Of a stretch of DNA of 64,000 nucleotides, positions 33,660 through 42,127 are shown in pieces; positions within the stretch are counted from its first letter, which is position 1, and every line of letters starts with the position of its first letter. Under the pieces are notes generated by a model. That model was not told the DNA's origin, did not search any database, and was given only the letters and a program-made list of their open reading frames with translations. The DNA is from JBEDUK01 sp963781595 (GTDB lineage Bacteria > Actinomycetota > UBA4738). Position numbers and translations under genes: made by a program. Where the stretch lies: positions 496,001 through 560,000 of the forward strand of contig CAWAGG010000006.1 of NCBI GenBank assembly GCA_963781595.1, read 5' to 3'.

Positions 33660-34505
33660 ATGGATCGGCACCTGAAGGGGAACCGGAAGCTCTGGGACAC
33701 GTGGACGAAGTCCCACGTGACGTCGGAGTTCTACGACGTCGGATCCTTCAAAGACGGCGGACGGCCGATCCGGCTGTCCGACTACGAGCGCGAGGAGATC
33801 GGCGACGTCACCGGCAGGACGCTGCTGCATCTCCAGTGCCACTTCGGGCTCGACACGCTGTCGTGGGCGCGGCTCGGTGCCACGGTCACCGGCGTGGACT
33901 TCAGCCGCGAGGGCATCGCGGCGGCCGAGGCGCTGGCCGCCGAGCTCGACATCCCCTCGACGTTCGTCTGCTCGAACGTCTACGACTTGCCCGACGCGCT
34001 GGACCTGCCGGCGGGGGGCGGTTTCGACGTCGTGTACACGAGCCGCGGCGTCCTGGGCTGGCTCCCGGACCTCCCCGCGTGGGCGCGGGTGATCGCGCAC
34101 TTCGTGAAGCCCAGCGGGATCTTCTACATCACGGAGGTCCACCCGGTCGCGATGGTCTTCGAGAACGAGCGGGTCCGCCCGGGCGAGCTCGTGCTCCGCT
34201 ACCCGTACTGGGGCCACGACGAACCGCTCGTGTTCGACGTCCGAGGCTCGTACGCTGACCCGGACGTCCCGACCGGGGGCTTGAAGGAGGCCGGCTGGGA
34301 TCATGGCCTCGGCGAGATCGTGACCGCGTTGATCGATGCCGGCCTGCGGATCGACTCGCTCCGCGAGTTCCCGTGGTGCGAGTGGAAGCTCGACTTCCTG
34401 GAGGAGCGGGAGGACGGCAGGTTCTACCTCCCGAAGGACGTGGAGGGCGAGCTCCCGCTCTTCTTCTCGCTGAAGGCGACGAAGCCTGCGAAGCGGGGCC
34501 GCTGA
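33660..34505 (+). CDS. Class I SAM-dependent methyltransferase
   Basis: 281 residues. Motif I is TLLHLQCHFGLDTLSWA (55-70), in which the usual Gly-x-Gly is replaced by the CHFGLD variant common in a small-molecule methyltransferase subgroup. The acidic SAM contact is Asp80 (VTGVDFS). FDVVYTSRGVLGWLPDL and FYITEVHPVAMVF follow. Substrate unknown. It lies 28 bases after tpl and just before the GNAT gene, possibly in one transcript, but TAGACT upstream gives it a promoter of its own. Confidence 0.88.
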   Translation: MDRHLKGNRKLWDTWTKSHVTSEFYDVGSFKDGGRPIRLSDYEREEIGDVTGRTLLHLQCHFGLDTLSWARLGATVTGVDFSREGIAAAEALAAELDIPSTFVCSNVYDLPDALDLPAGGGFDVVYTSRGVLGWLPDLPAWARVIAHFVKPSGIFYITEVHPVAMVFENERVRPGELVLRYPYWGHDEPLVFDVRGSYADPDVPTGGLKEAGWDHGLGEIVTALIDAGLRIDSLREFPWCEWKLDFLEEREDGRFYLPKDVEGELPLFFSLKATKPAKRGR

Positions 34506-34506
34506 C

Positions 34507-35068
34507 GTGCTGCGCGGGCGGAAGGTGACGCTGCGCGCCGTCGAGCGCGACGACCTCGCCTGGATCTGGGGCCTGCGCAACGACGAGTCGATCGAGGTCC
34601 TGGCGTTCGGGCCCCCGAAGCCGCGCTCGATGGCCGAGATGGAGGGCTGGTTCGACCGGACCCTCGCCGACAAGGACGCGCAGGTGTTCGTGATCGAAGC
34701 CGACGGCGGGCCCGTCGGGATGTGCAACCTTCGGGACGTCGACGCGGTGAACCGGCGGGCCGAGCTGGGCATCTCGCTGGCGAACGACCAGATCGGCCGG
34801 GGGTACGGGAGCGATTCGATCCGGGTCCTGCTGGAGTACGCGTTCCGGCATCTGAACCTTCACCGCGTCACCCTGGACACGCTGGCGTCGAACGAACGCG
34901 CCTTCCGCGCGTACGCGAGCCTGCGGGTTCGTCGAGGAAGGACGCCTGCGCGCCCACGAGTGGTCGGACGGCCAGTACCTCGACGCGATCCTGATGGGGA
35001 TCCTGCGTGAGGAGTGGGACGCTCAGGGCGGACCCGAGCGCGTGATGCCTCACGTGACCTTGCGGTAG
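34507..35068 (+). CDS. GNAT family N-acetyltransferase (frameshifted near its C-terminus)
   Basis: RimJ/RimL-type acetyltransferase: LRAVERDDLAWIW, GMCNLRDVDAVNRRAELGISL, and the acetyl-CoA loop QIGRGYGSDSIRVLL followed by LHRVTLDTLASNERAFRAYAS. After that point (about 34923) the family sequence moves to the +1 frame: CGFVEEGRLRAHEWSDGQYL, then ILMGILREEW, ending at TAG 35066-35068. Without the shift the frame runs to 35010 with a basic nonsense tail. One extra base near 34923 explains it. The GTG start is one base after the methyltransferase stop. Substrate (protein N-terminus, amine or drug) unknown. Confidence 0.82.
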
Positions 35069-35862
35069 CGATTGACCGCGAGCGGCACGAACACGGCGAG
35101 GATCCCGACGATCCACGCGAACGCGATGAGCAGATGGCTCCAGAACGCCTGACCGAGCGCCAGCGCCCGGGCGGCGTCCACCGTCTGACTGACCGGATTG
35201 ACCGAAGCCCAGCCCTGCAGCCAGCCCGGCATGGTCTCCACGGGGACGAACGCGCTGCTGGCGAACGTCAGAGGGAAGATCCAGATGAACGACGCGGCCT
35301 GGGCCGCCTCGACGTTCCCCGCTGTGAGCCCGATCCACGCGGACACCCACGAGAACGCGTAGCCGAACCCGACGGCCAGGACGAACGTCGCGATCGCGGC
35401 GAGGAAGTTCCCGTGGAACCGGAACCCGACCAGGAACCCGACGATCGTCATGAGCATGACGACGAACCCGTTGCGGACGGCGTCGCTGAGCGTCCTGCCG
35501 CCGAGGACCGCCGACCTGGCCATGGGCAGCGACTTGAAGCGTTCGATCATGCCGCCCGCGAGGTCCTCGGCCAGGCCGATACCCGTCTGCGTCGAACCGA
35601 ACACGACCGTCTGCACGAAGATCCCGGGCATCAGGTAGTCGACGTACGCCACGCCGCCGCCGACCTTGATCGCGCCGCCGAACACGTAGCGGAACAGCAG
35701 GACGAACATGATCGGCTGGATCGTCGAGAAGATCAGCAGCGTGGGCAGGCGGACGTACCGCAGCAGGTTCCGCTTCGTGATCGCGAGGGTGTCGGAGATC
35801 AGCCACATTGGCGAGGTCCTGCCGCTCGTCGTGCGGGCCGCGGTGGTCGTGGTCGCGCTCAC
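35050..35862 (-). CDS. ABC-2 type transporter permease (DrrB-like)
   Basis: 270 residues with six helices. ABC-2 features: ITKRNLLRYVRLPTLLIFS before helix 1, DYLMPGIFVQTVVFGS, and ERFKSLPMARSAVLGGRTLSD, the conserved DrrB segment. It pairs with the ATPase whose gene overlaps it by four bases. DrrAB pumps in Actinobacteria export antibiotics or lipids; the cargo is unknown here. Start is GTG 35862. Its 3' end overlaps the end of the convergent GNAT gene by about 19 bases. Confidence 0.93.
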   Translation of the reverse strand: MSATTTTAARTTSGRTSPMWLISDTLAITKRNLLRYVRLPTLLIFSTIQPIMFVLLFRYVFGGAIKVGGGVAYVDYLMPGIFVQTVVFGSTQTGIGLAEDLAGGMIERFKSLPMARSAVLGGRTLSDAVRNGFVVMLMTIVGFLVGFRFHGNFLAAIATFVLAVGFGYAFSWVSAWIGLTAGNVEAAQAASFIWIFPLTFASSAFVPVETMPGWLQGWASVNPVSQTVDAARALALGQAFWSHLLIAFAWIVGILAVFVPLAVNRYRKVT

Positions 35863-36920
35863 GGGGCACCACCGCCATCGTCGGTGCCGCGCTTCCGGCG
35901 CCTCCGCCGTCCTCGGCGCCCGCCGGAGCCGTTCGCCGCGGGATCGTCCTCCCCGCTGTCCTCCTCGGCGCTGTGGCCCGTGAGCGCCAGGAACACGTCA
36001 TCGAGGGTCGGCCGGCGCAGCGCGATGTCGGCCACCTTGATCCCGGCCGCGTCGAGGCGCCGGACGACCTCGAACAGCGTCCCGGTCCCGTCGGTCACCG
36101 GCAGCGTGACCTGACCGGACGTGGCGTCGGTCTTCGGGGTGCCCGAACCGAGGCCCCCGACCACGCCCGCCGCGGCAGCAGCCTGCGAACGGTCGGCGAG
36201 GTGGATCTCGACGACCTCGCCCCCGACGCGCTCCTTCAGCTCGTCCGAGGTGCCTTCGGCGATGACCTTCCCGCCATCGACGACGGCGATCGTCGTGGCG
36301 AGCCGGTCCGCCTCCTCCAGGTACTGCGTGGTGAGCAGCACCGTCGTACCTTCGCTGATCAGCTCGCCGATCAGTTCCCATAGGTCCATGCGGCTGCGGG
36401 GGTCGAGCCCGGTCGTCGGCTCGTCGAGGAACAGCACCTCCGGTCGTCCGACCAGGCTCGCCCCGAGGTCGAGGCGCCTGCGCATCCCACCCGAGTACGT
36501 CTTGACGGTTCGGCTGGCGGCGAACGCCAGGCCGAACCGCTCGAGCACCTCGTCCGCCCGCTTTCGGACGGTCGCCCCGTCGAGGTGGTACAGCTTGCCG
36601 ACCATCTCGAGGTTCTCCCGTCCCGTCAGGTTCGGGTCGACCGCGGCCGACTGGCCCGCGAGCCCGATGTGCGAACGCAGCCGGCGCGCGTCCTTGACGA
36701 CGTCGAGCCCGGCCACCGTCGCTCGTCCCGCGTCGGGCGCCAACAGCGTCGTGAGGATCCGCACGGCCGTCGTCTTGCCCGCGCCGTTCGGCCCGAGCAG
36801 CCCGAACACGGTGGCGGGCTGCGCCTCGAAGCTCACGCCGTCCAGGGCGCGCACCTCACCGAAGGACCGCACCAGCCCCTCAGCCAGGATCGCGGGTCCG
36901 TTCGTCATCGTCGTCGGCAT
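35859..36920 (-). CDS. ABC transporter ATP-binding protein (DrrA-like)
   Basis: 353 residues. Walker A GPNGAGKT is at 43-50, signature YSGGMRRRLDLGASL near 142, Walker B VLFLDEPTTGLDPRSR near 162. The DrrA-type C-terminal domain (DIALRRPTLDDVFLALTGH) is followed by an acidic then Arg-rich tail (GRRGRRRRRKRG) that is unusual for the family. It is co-transcribed with the DrrB-like permease. The likely role is drug or lipid export. Confidence 0.95.
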   Translation of the reverse strand: MPTTMTNGPAILAEGLVRSFGEVRALDGVSFEAQPATVFGLLGPNGAGKTTAVRILTTLLAPDAGRATVAGLDVVKDARRLRSHIGLAGQSAAVDPNLTGRENLEMVGKLYHLDGATVRKRADEVLERFGLAFAASRTVKTYSGGMRRRLDLGASLVGRPEVLFLDEPTTGLDPRSRMDLWELIGELISEGTTVLLTTQYLEEADRLATTIAVVDGGKVIAEGTSDELKERVGGEVVEIHLADRSQAAAAAGVVGGLGSGTPKTDATSGQVTLPVTDGTGTLFEVVRRLDAAGIKVADIALRRPTLDDVFLALTGHSAEEDSGEDDPAANGSGGRRGRRRRRKRGTDDGGGAP

Positions 36921-36979
36921 CCTCGGTTGGTTCCCCGCATGACGCTATCCGAACCACCGCGACCGGCGGAACCTTCCGC

Positions 36980-37810
36980 TCACGCCGAAGTCACCCGCGA
37001 GGCACCCGGCTCGGCCTGGGACAAGCGGTAGGCAGGCCCGGCCCGACTCGCCTCCCCGCGGTCGACGAGCGACTCGAACGCTCGCCGCGCAGCGTCCGCT
37101 CGCCAGCCGAAGGCGTTCCCCAGCTCGTACGGACGGGCGCGGATCATCGTGTCCAGGTATCGCCTCGCCACCCGCAGCGCCGCCGTCTCGGGATCGCGGT
37201 CCTGCCCGACGACGTCGAAGACCCTGGCCGTGAGCTCGAAGACCGAGGACGGCCAGCCGGCCGGCTGCTCTTCGACCCCGAAGTTCGTCACGACCAGGGC
37301 CCTCCCCAGTTCCGACACCGCCCGGTCGAACCGCGTCCTGCCCTTCGGCCCGAACGCCCCGGTGGCCTCGCGCAGGATCGCGGCCGACGTGGGCCCGTTG
37401 AGCAGGAGGATCTCCGCGATCCTGGCCGCGTCCCCGCCGAGTCGCAGGTCGCGGAAGTCGTCGGGCTCGCCCTCCCGCGGGTAGAGATCACGGAGCAGGC
37501 TCGGACCGAGGAACGACTGCCGGCCGCGGACGAACCGGCCGTACCAGGCGAGGCCGCGCTTCGGGAGTTCGTCCTTCCATGCCCAGATCCGTTCGGCGTC
37601 CGGACCCCACCCGTCGAGGCCTCCGAGGCTGGCGCCATGTTCCCTGGTCGCGTCGTGGAGGGACGGCATCGAGCGATCGCGGAGGCCGAACAGCAGCGCG
37701 TATCCCACGTCGTCGACGAAGGCGGCGGCCCGGCCGAGGCTCCGAACCGGTCGCCCGCGCTGCCACCAGCGCCGGGCACGTGCGTCCGACAGAGCACGTT
37801 CGGTGTCCAC
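36980..37810 (-). CDS. AlkZ-related / winged-helix protein
   Basis: 276 residues with a Trp/Arg-rich N-terminus (RARRWWQRGRPVRSL), WAWKDELPKRGLAWYGRFVRG and RFDRAVSELGRALVVTNFGVEEQ. These resemble the AlkZ-related family, winged-helix proteins akin to the YcaQ/AlkZ DNA glycosylases but lacking an assigned activity. The catalytic QxQ motif of true AlkZ was not seen, so glycosylase activity is doubtful. Start is GTG 37810, with TAGCCT 9 bases upstream and no ribosome binding site. Confidence 0.6.
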   Translation of the reverse strand: MDTERALSDARARRWWQRGRPVRSLGRAAAFVDDVGYALLFGLRDRSMPSLHDATREHGASLGGLDGWGPDAERIWAWKDELPKRGLAWYGRFVRGRQSFLGPSLLRDLYPREGEPDDFRDLRLGGDAARIAEILLLNGPTSAAILREATGAFGPKGRTRFDRAVSELGRALVVTNFGVEEQPAGWPSSVFELTARVFDVVGQDRDPETAALRVARRYLDTMIRARPYELGNAFGWRADAARRAFESLVDRGEASRAGPAYRLSQAEPGASRVTSA

Positions 37811-37819
37811 GATCAGCCA

Positions 37820-37825
37820 AGGCTA
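37820..37825 (-). promoter_or_regulatory. -10 box of the AlkZ-related gene (leaderless)
   Basis: Minus-strand TAGCCT lies 9 bases before GTG 37810. Confidence 0.5.
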
Positions 37826-37868
37826 CCGGCCGGGTCGGACGCGCGGAGATGCGAACGGCGAACGCGCG

Positions 37869-37914
37869 TACCCTCGGTGGGATGGACGCGGCGGTGGCCC
37901 GGATCGATGGATGA
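37869..37914 (+). promoter_or_regulatory. -10 box and ten-codon upstream ORF before the LON-domain gene
   Basis: TACCCT (37869-37874) lies 7 bases before ATG 37882, the arrangement used for leaderless genes here. That ATG opens a ten-codon frame (MDAAVARIDG) whose stop at 37912-37914 lies just inside the LON-domain gene, which starts at ATG 37907 without a ribosome binding site. Translation of the short frame may deliver ribosomes to the main start; this is inference. Confidence 0.45.
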
Positions 37915-38524
37915 GATCGGACTCTTCCCGCTGGACATCGTGCTGCTCCCGGGCGAGCGGATCCCGCTGCACATCTTCGAGGACCGCTACAAGGAGCTGA
38001 TCGCCGAGTGCCTGGAGACGGGCGCCGAGTTCGGCCTGGTGCTCTCCGACGAGGAAGGGGTCAGGACGGTCGGCACGCGAGCGAGCGTGTCCGCGGTGCT
38101 CGAGCGTTTCGACGACGGACGATCGAACATCGCGATCCTGGGCGGGCGGCGCTTCGCGATCGACGCCATCACCGAGGGCCGCTCGTTCGCCACGGCGCGG
38201 GTACGCGGCTACGAGGACGACGCCGACGCCGAAGAGCCCCCGGCGGATGAGGTCTTGCGGTGCCTCGACGCGTTCGGCCGGTTGGCGACGGCCGCCGACG
38301 CCGAACCCGAAGCGCCGGATCACGACGCGTCGAGCCTCGCGTTCGACCTCGCGGGCAGGATCTCCTTCGCGGCCGACGCGAAGCAGGAGCTGCTGGAGAT
38401 GCGCTCGGAGCGATCGCGGGTCCGCCGACTCACCGAGCTGATGGACGCCGCCGAAGGGGCGCTGCGGCGGCGGGCCGCGATCCGGGAGCGAGCCACGGGC
38501 AACGGTCACATGACCGACGAGTGA
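37907..38524 (+). CDS. LON peptidase substrate-binding domain protein
   Basis: 205 residues. The N-terminal 190-residue LON fold is clear: IGLFPLDIVLLPGERIPLHIFEDRYKEL is split by a short turn, with PLHIFEDRY as the hallmark, then GAEFGLVLSDEEG and a helical second half. There is no ATPase or protease domain, so it is a stand-alone LON-domain protein of the cereblon/YcgE-like type; function in bacteria is unsettled. The ATG at 37907 is the only start that keeps the family's N-terminus. Confidence 0.88.
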   Translation: MDEIGLFPLDIVLLPGERIPLHIFEDRYKELIAECLETGAEFGLVLSDEEGVRTVGTRASVSAVLERFDDGRSNIAILGGRRFAIDAITEGRSFATARVRGYEDDADAEEPPADEVLRCLDAFGRLATAADAEPEAPDHDASSLAFDLAGRISFAADAKQELLEMRSERSRVRRLTELMDAAEGALRRRAAIRERATGNGHMTDE

Positions 38525-38593
38525 GCGCGTCGACGGAAGCGACCGCCGGGTCCGCGCGTCGCGCCACAGAAGCGCAACGCTCCGCGGGGAGGT

Positions 38594-38623
38594 TCTCAGC
38601 GCTCTCTTAGGTTGCACCATAAG
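38594..38623 (+). promoter_or_regulatory. Tandem TCTCAG/TCTTAG repeats and -10 box upstream of the HtrA gene
   Basis: TCTCAG (38594-38599) and TCTTAG (38605-38610) are direct repeats with an 11-base period, followed by CATAAG (38618-38623) as a possible -10. Head-to-tail hexamers at one-turn spacing suit an OmpR-family response regulator; MprA-type envelope-stress control of htrA genes is known in Actinobacteria. No such regulator lies nearby. Confidence 0.4.
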
Positions 38624-38660
38624 ACTCCCGACAGTTGTCGAAACGAGGAGGCGGCTTTCA

Positions 38661-40211
38661 GTGCAAGACGACGGGAACGACCAGGGCAGCTCGTCGGCCG
38701 ACCAGCCGACCGCTCCGAACGATCCGACCGGTCCGATCGACCCGATCGCTCCGAGCGTTCCGACCGATCCGCACGCGACCCCCTTCCCCGGTCGCGTGTC
38801 GGAGCCGGTCGGGGACACCCTTTCCACCCAACAGCTCCCCATCGGAGGCGTGCCCCCGATGCCGCCCCCCATGCCGCCGCCCCCATCGGTGCGGTGGGAG
38901 CAAGAGGGTCCGCGCGCGCCAGAGCCGGGTCCGGCGCAGCCGCAACCGCAGGGCCCGGAGCCCCGTGATCCGGAGCCGCCGGCAGCGGTATGGGGCTCCT
39001 CGCAGGGATCCCAGTCGTGGGATCCGAGTCAGCAGGCCACGTGGCAGCCGCGGGCGACCCCCGTCGCGACGGAGCGGCCACGCCGCCGGGTGTGGCCCGT
39101 GCTCGTGGCCGTGGTGCTCGCTTCGGCGCTGATCGGCGGAGGGCTCGGCTACGGCCTGTCGAGGGGCGGCTCGAACGCCGCCGCGGACAAGGCGATCACG
39201 CTCGTCGAAGGGACGCAGGCGGCCCCCGCGTCGAACGCCGCGCAGATGGTCGCGCGCGTCCTGCCGTCCGTGGTCAACATCCGTGTGACCGTCCTGTCGA
39301 CCGATCCGCTCGGCGGCCAGACCAGCGGCCAGGCGGAAGGCTCCGGCGTCGTGCTGTCCAAGAACGGACTGATCGTGACGAACGCACATGTCGTGTCCGG
39401 CGCGACCAGCGTGAAGGTGGTCTTCACGGACGGTCACGCCTCGCTCGACGGCACGGTGCTCGGCGTCGACACCGTGCACGACCTCGCGGTCGTGAAGGTG
39501 GACGCGAACGACCTCGATCCGGTCACGATCGGCCACTCCAAGACGCTGAAGCTGGTCGATGACGTATACGCGATCGGCTTCCCGCTCGACCTCGGCCCGA
39601 CGGTGACCCGGGGCGTCATCTCCGGACTCAACCGGACGATCGACGTGAGCCGTCCGGACGGCACCTCCGAGCACCTCGAGGGCATGCTCCAGACGGACGC
39701 CGCGATCAATCCCGGGAACTCCGGCGGCGCATTGATCGACGGGGCCGGCCAGCTGGTCGGGATCAACACGGCCGGCGCCCAGGCGAGCCAGGCCGAGAAC
39801 GTCGGGTTCGCGATCGCGATCGACGGCGCGATCCCGATCGTCCGCTCGCTCGCCGAAGGGAACTCCCCGCCCTCGGGCGGCACCGGGACCGTCACCGACA
39901 CGGCATGGCTCGGTGTCTCGGTCGAACCCGTCGACAGTGACACCGTCGACGCCCGCTACGGCGTGCCCGCCGGGACGCGCGGCGCAGGGGTCGTCGAGGT
40001 CGTGGCCGGCGGACCGTCGGTTCAGGCCGGGATCAAGGTCGGAGACGTGATCGTGAGCGTCGGCGGTGAGTCCGTCACCTCGCTGTCCGAGCTCCACGCA
40101 GCGGTCGCGTCCCACAAGCCGGGCGAGCGGGTCGATGTGTCGCTGGTCTCGCCGGATGGAACGCGCACCGTCACGGTCACGCTCGGAACGCGTCCCGCGA
40201 ACCTCGGGTAG
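38661..40211 (+). CDS. Membrane-anchored S1C serine protease (HtrA/DegP/PepD-like)
   Basis: 516 residues. A long Pro/Asp/Gln-rich cytoplasmic region (1-143) is followed by a single transmembrane helix (about 144-166), a trypsin-like domain with His243 (TNAHVV), Asp274 (HDLAVVKV) and Ser354 (NPGNSGGAL), and one C-terminal PDZ domain (GVVEVVAGGPSVQAG). This is the usual actinobacterial HtrA layout for extracytoplasmic protein quality control. The start is GTG 38661 after GAGGAGG. A strong terminator follows. Confidence 0.95.
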   Translation: MQDDGNDQGSSSADQPTAPNDPTGPIDPIAPSVPTDPHATPFPGRVSEPVGDTLSTQQLPIGGVPPMPPPMPPPPSVRWEQEGPRAPEPGPAQPQPQGPEPRDPEPPAAVWGSSQGSQSWDPSQQATWQPRATPVATERPRRRVWPVLVAVVLASALIGGGLGYGLSRGGSNAAADKAITLVEGTQAAPASNAAQMVARVLPSVVNIRVTVLSTDPLGGQTSGQAEGSGVVLSKNGLIVTNAHVVSGATSVKVVFTDGHASLDGTVLGVDTVHDLAVVKVDANDLDPVTIGHSKTLKLVDDVYAIGFPLDLGPTVTRGVISGLNRTIDVSRPDGTSEHLEGMLQTDAAINPGNSGGALIDGAGQLVGINTAGAQASQAENVGFAIAIDGAIPIVRSLAEGNSPPSGGTGTVTDTAWLGVSVEPVDSDTVDARYGVPAGTRGAGVVEVVAGGPSVQAGIKVGDVIVSVGGESVTSLSELHAAVASHKPGERVDVSLVSPDGTRTVTVTLGTRPANLG

Positions 40212-40225
40212 GTCCGCGGGTCCTC

Positions 40226-40265
40226 GAGGGGCCGGGCCGGCCCCCCTTCTCGGCCCGGCCCCCTC
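40226..40265. terminator. Strong hairpin terminator between convergent htrA and aldo/keto reductase genes
   Basis: GAGGGGCCGGGCCG (40226-40239) pairs with CGGCCCGGCCCCCTC (40251-40265), 14 base pairs with one bulged C and an 11-base loop. It lies between two convergent genes and could serve both, although no T tract is present. Confidence 0.65.
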
Positions 40266-40305
40266 TCCCCCTCCGACCGCGCCACTCGGGGCGCGATCGG
40301 ACGTT

Positions 40306-41112
40306 TCAGCCTTCGGCCAGCCGGCTCACGAGCGCTCGCTCGTCCGGACCGAACCAGGGCGGCACGCCGGCAGCGGCGTTCGCCCGAGCGTGCGCCGGGT
40401 CCCGGGTCGCGGGGATCGCGGCGTGGACCCGCGGGTCGGACAAGATCCACTTCAGCACGGCGCCGGTCCAATCGGTCACACCGAACGCCTCGAGGACGGT
40501 GAACGCCTCGGGACCCGGCCCAGGGAGCAGATCGCGTTCACCGAACGGCCGCATCGCGAGCACCCCGAGTCCGAGCTCGGCGGCGAGGGGAAGGATCCGA
40601 CGTTCGACGTCGCGCTCGAGCGGGTTGTACGGGATCTGGACCGCCTGGATCCGCCCGGTCCGCATCACCGCTTCGAGCTCGTCGAACGCTCCGGCGTTCC
40701 AATGCGTCGCGCCGATCGCTCCGATCCGGCCGTCCTCACGCTCACCTTCCATCCACGCGAGGTGATCCCGCCAGGACACGAGGTTGTGGATCTGTTCGAG
40801 ATCGACGCGTCCGCCGAACCATCCCAGCTGATCGGCGAACTGCCGCCGACCGACTTCGACGGACGGGTCCCAGATCTTCGTCGCGACGACCGCCTGGTCG
40901 CGGCGCGGGCCCAGCGCGCGGCCCAGGACGCGTTCGGCGCGACCGTACATCGGCGACGAATCGACCAGCCGCGTCCCGGCGTCGAACGCCGCGGCGACGA
41001 CCTCGTCGGCGACCTCCTGCTGGCGCGGCGGGACATCGAACACCATCCACGTGCCGAGGCCCACCACGGGGACCTCCAGCCCGCTCGACGACCCGAACGC
41101 CCGCCGCTCCAT
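40306..41112 (-). CDS. Aldo/keto reductase
   Basis: 268 residues with the tetrad Asp51 (LVDSSPMY), Tyr56, Lys79 (VATKIWD) and His109 (EQIHNL). It is shorter than the first aldo/keto reductase in the window and ends RDPAHARANAAAG. GGAGGG about nine bases upstream supports ATG 41112; the open frame beyond it runs into the thioesterase gene. Substrate unknown. It is probably co-transcribed with the thioesterase 41 bases upstream. Confidence 0.92.
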   Translation of the reverse strand: MERRAFGSSSGLEVPVVGLGTWMVFDVPPRQQEVADEVVAAAFDAGTRLVDSSPMYGRAERVLGRALGPRRDQAVVATKIWDPSVEVGRRQFADQLGWFGGRVDLEQIHNLVSWRDHLAWMEGEREDGRIGAIGATHWNAGAFDELEAVMRTGRIQAVQIPYNPLERDVERRILPLAAELGLGVLAMRPFGERDLLPGPGPEAFTVLEAFGVTDWTGAVLKWILSDPRVHAAIPATRDPAHARANAAAGVPPWFGPDERALVSRLAEG

Positions 41113-41153
41113 CCCGCGGCCCTCCGCGGCCACGGACCCGCGATCGCCGGGGC

Positions 41154-41963
41154 TCACAGCATCCGCGCCATCTGCCGCGAGAGCGCGACCAGCCGTCCCG
41201 TGGAATCCCAGATCTCGCCGTCCTCCTCGAGGTAGCCGTCGATCAGGTACCGGGTCCGGAAGCGGCATCGGAGCCACCCCGGCGCCGGCCGCGTACGCAC
41301 GTGCACGGTCAGCTCGATCGTCGGGACCCAGGACGACGGCGCCAGGTTGAAGACCGACGGCGGGAAGGCGTCCGACATCAGCGGCAGGCACGCGGGATCC
41401 GGTTCTCGCCCATCGGCGAAGCGGATCCACCCGGAGGCTTCGGCCACCCCGCTCGGCCCGGTCGTCGCCCAGGCCGCGGTTCCCGGCGTCAGCCGCATGT
41501 CGAACTGCTGGAGGAACTCGGGTGCGTTCGGGCCGACCGCCGCGACGCACCCGTCGGGAGGCGGGAACTCGGGCCGGTCGGCTTGGATCGACGTCGGACC
41601 GTGGATCGCATCGAGGTCGCCGTAGGTCGCCGTGACGAGCACCCGAGGCGTCCCGCTCTGCGCGAGGGTCGCTCGAGCCGTGGACGAACCGCGACCGACG
41701 CGCATCACCTCCGCGGCGACCTCGGCCGGACCGTTCTCGGTTCGGCTCGTGTAGTGCGCCGACACGGCGAACGGGTGCGGATGCGGAAGCTCACGCCCGA
41801 TCGCCGAGAGCGCGACCGACAGGAGGTACCCGCCGTTCGGCGCGCCCGCGATGTTCCACCGTGGCTCGATGACAGCGCCGTAGCGCCCCTCGCCGATCGG
41901 CTCGACCGAGACGCCACGATCGAACGCCCACGGGGCGGCGTCGGTCGGATCGGGCGTGACCAC
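41154..41963 (-). CDS. Thioesterase family protein (TesB-like double hotdog)
   Basis: 269 residues. IAGAPNGGYLLSVALSAIGREL is the N-terminal hotdog signature region (GGY within it), and FAVSAHYTSRTENGPAEV matches acyl-CoA thioesterases of the TesB-like group. The second half (PTIELTVHVRTRP, GEIWDSTGRLVALSRQMA) is the C-terminal hotdog. Likely hydrolyses acyl-CoA. Start is GTG 41963 with TAGCAT 6 bases upstream, apparently leaderless. Confidence 0.88.
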   Translation of the reverse strand: MVTPDPTDAAPWAFDRGVSVEPIGEGRYGAVIEPRWNIAGAPNGGYLLSVALSAIGRELPHPHPFAVSAHYTSRTENGPAEVAAEVMRVGRGSSTARATLAQSGTPRVLVTATYGDLDAIHGPTSIQADRPEFPPPDGCVAAVGPNAPEFLQQFDMRLTPGTAAWATTGPSGVAEASGWIRFADGREPDPACLPLMSDAFPPSVFNLAPSSWVPTIELTVHVRTRPAPGWLRCRFRTRYLIDGYLEEDGEIWDSTGRLVALSRQMARML

Positions 41964-41969
41964 CCGCCC

Positions 41970-41975
41970 ATGCTA
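41970..41975 (-). promoter_or_regulatory. -10 box of the thioesterase gene (leaderless)
   Basis: Minus-strand TAGCAT lies 6 bases before GTG 41963. Confidence 0.6.
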
Positions 41976-41990
41976 GCCAGGATGCGCTGA

Positions 41991-42127
41991 TAGACTCTGC
42001 CGGCCATGAGACTCCTGGGCTGACATCCCTCGCGACCAGCGGACCATCGCGCCTGAGCGCGCCGTCCGGCTCTCCGGTCGCGCCAGCCGATCCGATCCGT
42101 TCACCCGATCGTCGAGGAAGCCGTCTC
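41991..42127 (+). promoter_or_regulatory. Promoter and structured leader with five-codon ORF upstream of the MFS exporter
   Basis: TAGACT (41991-41996) lies 9 bases before ATG 42006, which opens the five-codon frame MRLLG ending at TGA 42021-42023. A hairpin follows at 42057-42083 (GCGCG and CCGG arms around CTCT, closed by CCGG and CGCGC). The exporter starts only at 42128, after GAGGAAG. A leaderless short ORF plus hairpin before an efflux gene resembles translation-attenuation leaders of resistance genes. Function is inference. Confidence 0.45.
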
